Part shown: in pieces, positions 5,480-5,620 of the stretch
Layout: every line of letters begins with the position of its first letter
Position numbering within the stretch: position 1 is the first letter of the stretch
Assembly (NCBI GenBank): GCA_937863625.1
Contig: CALMGO010000425.1
Span: 1 to 5,620, forward strand
Length of the DNA stretch: 5,620 nucleotides
Reading direction: 5' to 3'
DNA from: an uncultured bacterium
Lineage (GTDB): Bacteria; Planctomycetota; DG-23; SLPQ01
Notes under the pieces: model-generated
The model's database searches: none
The model's input: only the letters and a program-made list of their open reading frames with translations
What the model was told of the DNA's origin: nothing
Made by a program: the position numbers and the translations under genes

Positions 5480-5507
5480 CCGGCGGGTCGCCGGCAGAAG
5501 CCGCCGG
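5480..5507. repeat. GC-rich inverted repeat
   Basis: CCGGCGG (5480-5486) and CCGCCGG (5501-5507) are perfect inverted copies with 14 bases between them, and the spacer contains a further GCCGGC. Either strand could form a very stable hairpin. No T-run follows on either strand, so it is not a normal intrinsic terminator. It covers the expected -35 region of the leftward TATAAT. Confidence 0.6.
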
Positions 5508-5543
5508 TACAGTTCACGGGGGCTTTGCATGCTGCGCGGGGCC

Positions 5544-5558
5544 TTGATAGAATATCAA
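5544..5558. repeat. Inverted repeat TTGATA-GAA-TATCAA over the -35 box
   Basis: TTGATA (5544-5549) and TATCAA (5553-5558) are perfect inverted copies around GAA. The left arm is itself the -35 hexamer of the rightward promoter, so a dimeric repressor bound here would block it. Operator function is inference from position and symmetry only. Confidence 0.4.
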
Positions 5559-5573
5559 ACCGGCAAATATGAT
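5544..5573 (+). promoter_or_regulatory. Rightward sigma70-like promoter for a gene beyond the window
   Basis: TTGATA (5544-5549, 5 of 6) and TATGAT (5568-5573, 5 of 6) are separated by 18 bases, the best two-box match seen in the window. RNA would start near 5580 and run off the right edge. The 40 bases after it hold no start codon with a ribosome binding site, so the product is unknown. Confidence 0.6.
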
Positions 5574-5620
5574 ACAAACTGAGTCGCCGCGGGCAAGAGA
5601 TTACCAGGGGAACCGGGCCA

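Larger units (their letters stand above)
5302..5620. other. Non-coding region of 319 bases
   Basis: No convincing protein gene is present. The only longer open frame (minus strand, 98 codons, TTG start at 5577) has no ribosome binding site, is rich in Leu, Arg and Phe, and runs through the terminator into the SGNH gene. What it holds is the leftward terminator, the candidate small RNA with its -10 element, two inverted repeats and the rightward promoter, each listed separately. The part from 5387 to 5465 is clearly richer in A and T than the surrounding genes. Confidence 0.7.

Noticed and set aside
5281..5577. Minus-strand 98-codon open frame in the right intergenic region
   Set aside because: It has a TTG start without ribosome binding site, a Leu/Arg/Phe-rich composition and no recognisable domain, and it reads through the terminator into the end of the SGNH gene.
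1..5620. CRISPR array, tRNA, rRNA, transposon or phage genes
   Set aside because: No regularly spaced direct repeats, no tRNA T-arm motif, no transposase or phage-type protein, and no terminal inverted repeats with target duplications were seen.

Overview
This is a GC-rich (roughly 60% by eye), gene-dense bacterial segment with strong Shine-Dalgarno sites (AGGAGG type) in front of all four complete genes. No ribosomal RNA, tRNA, CRISPR or transposon is visible. The secreted DUF3352-like protein with a pseudopilin-like tail, the Gfo/Idh/MocA oxidoreductase and the secreted SGNH hydrolase together suggest a member of the Planctomycetota or a neighbouring environmental phylum. That placement is inference from gene flavour, not from a marker gene.

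Layout. (1) Bases 2-289, + strand: the C-terminal part of a class I glutamine amidotransferase-like (peptidase C26 / PuuD-type) hydrolase, cut by the window edge. (2) Bases 300-3906, - strand: a compact three-gene unit read right to left. It encodes a 715-residue exported DUF3352-like protein, then a VOC/glyoxalase-fold protein joined to it by a TGATG stop/start overlap, then a Gfo/Idh/MocA oxidoreductase 23 bases further on. (3) Bases 3907-4092: a divergent control region with a sigma70-like promoter on each strand (17-base spacers) and a hairpin near the expected 5' end of the rightward mRNA. (4) Bases 4093-5301, + strand: a 402-residue exported two-domain protein, an N-terminal beta-sandwich followed by an SGNH/GDSL hydrolase with all catalytic blocks intact. 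(5) Bases 5302-5620: no convincing protein gene. This stretch holds a leftward intrinsic terminator that abuts the SGNH stop codon, a possible leftward small RNA of about 150 nt ending at it, a GC-rich inverted repeat, and a good rightward promoter for something beyond the window.

How the genes may work together. A cytoplasmic sugar-type dehydrogenase, a metal-dependent VOC enzyme, an exported esterase-like hydrolase with a possible carbohydrate-binding domain, and an amidotransferase-like hydrolase would fit catabolism of decorated carbohydrate or related small molecules. No substrate can be read from the sequence. The 715-residue protein has no known function.

The least explained part is the right-hand intergenic region. 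Its candidate small RNA would display an anti-Shine-Dalgarno CCUCCU in a hairpin loop. The protein genes look like members of known families, and I see no clear evidence of a wholly new multi-gene system.
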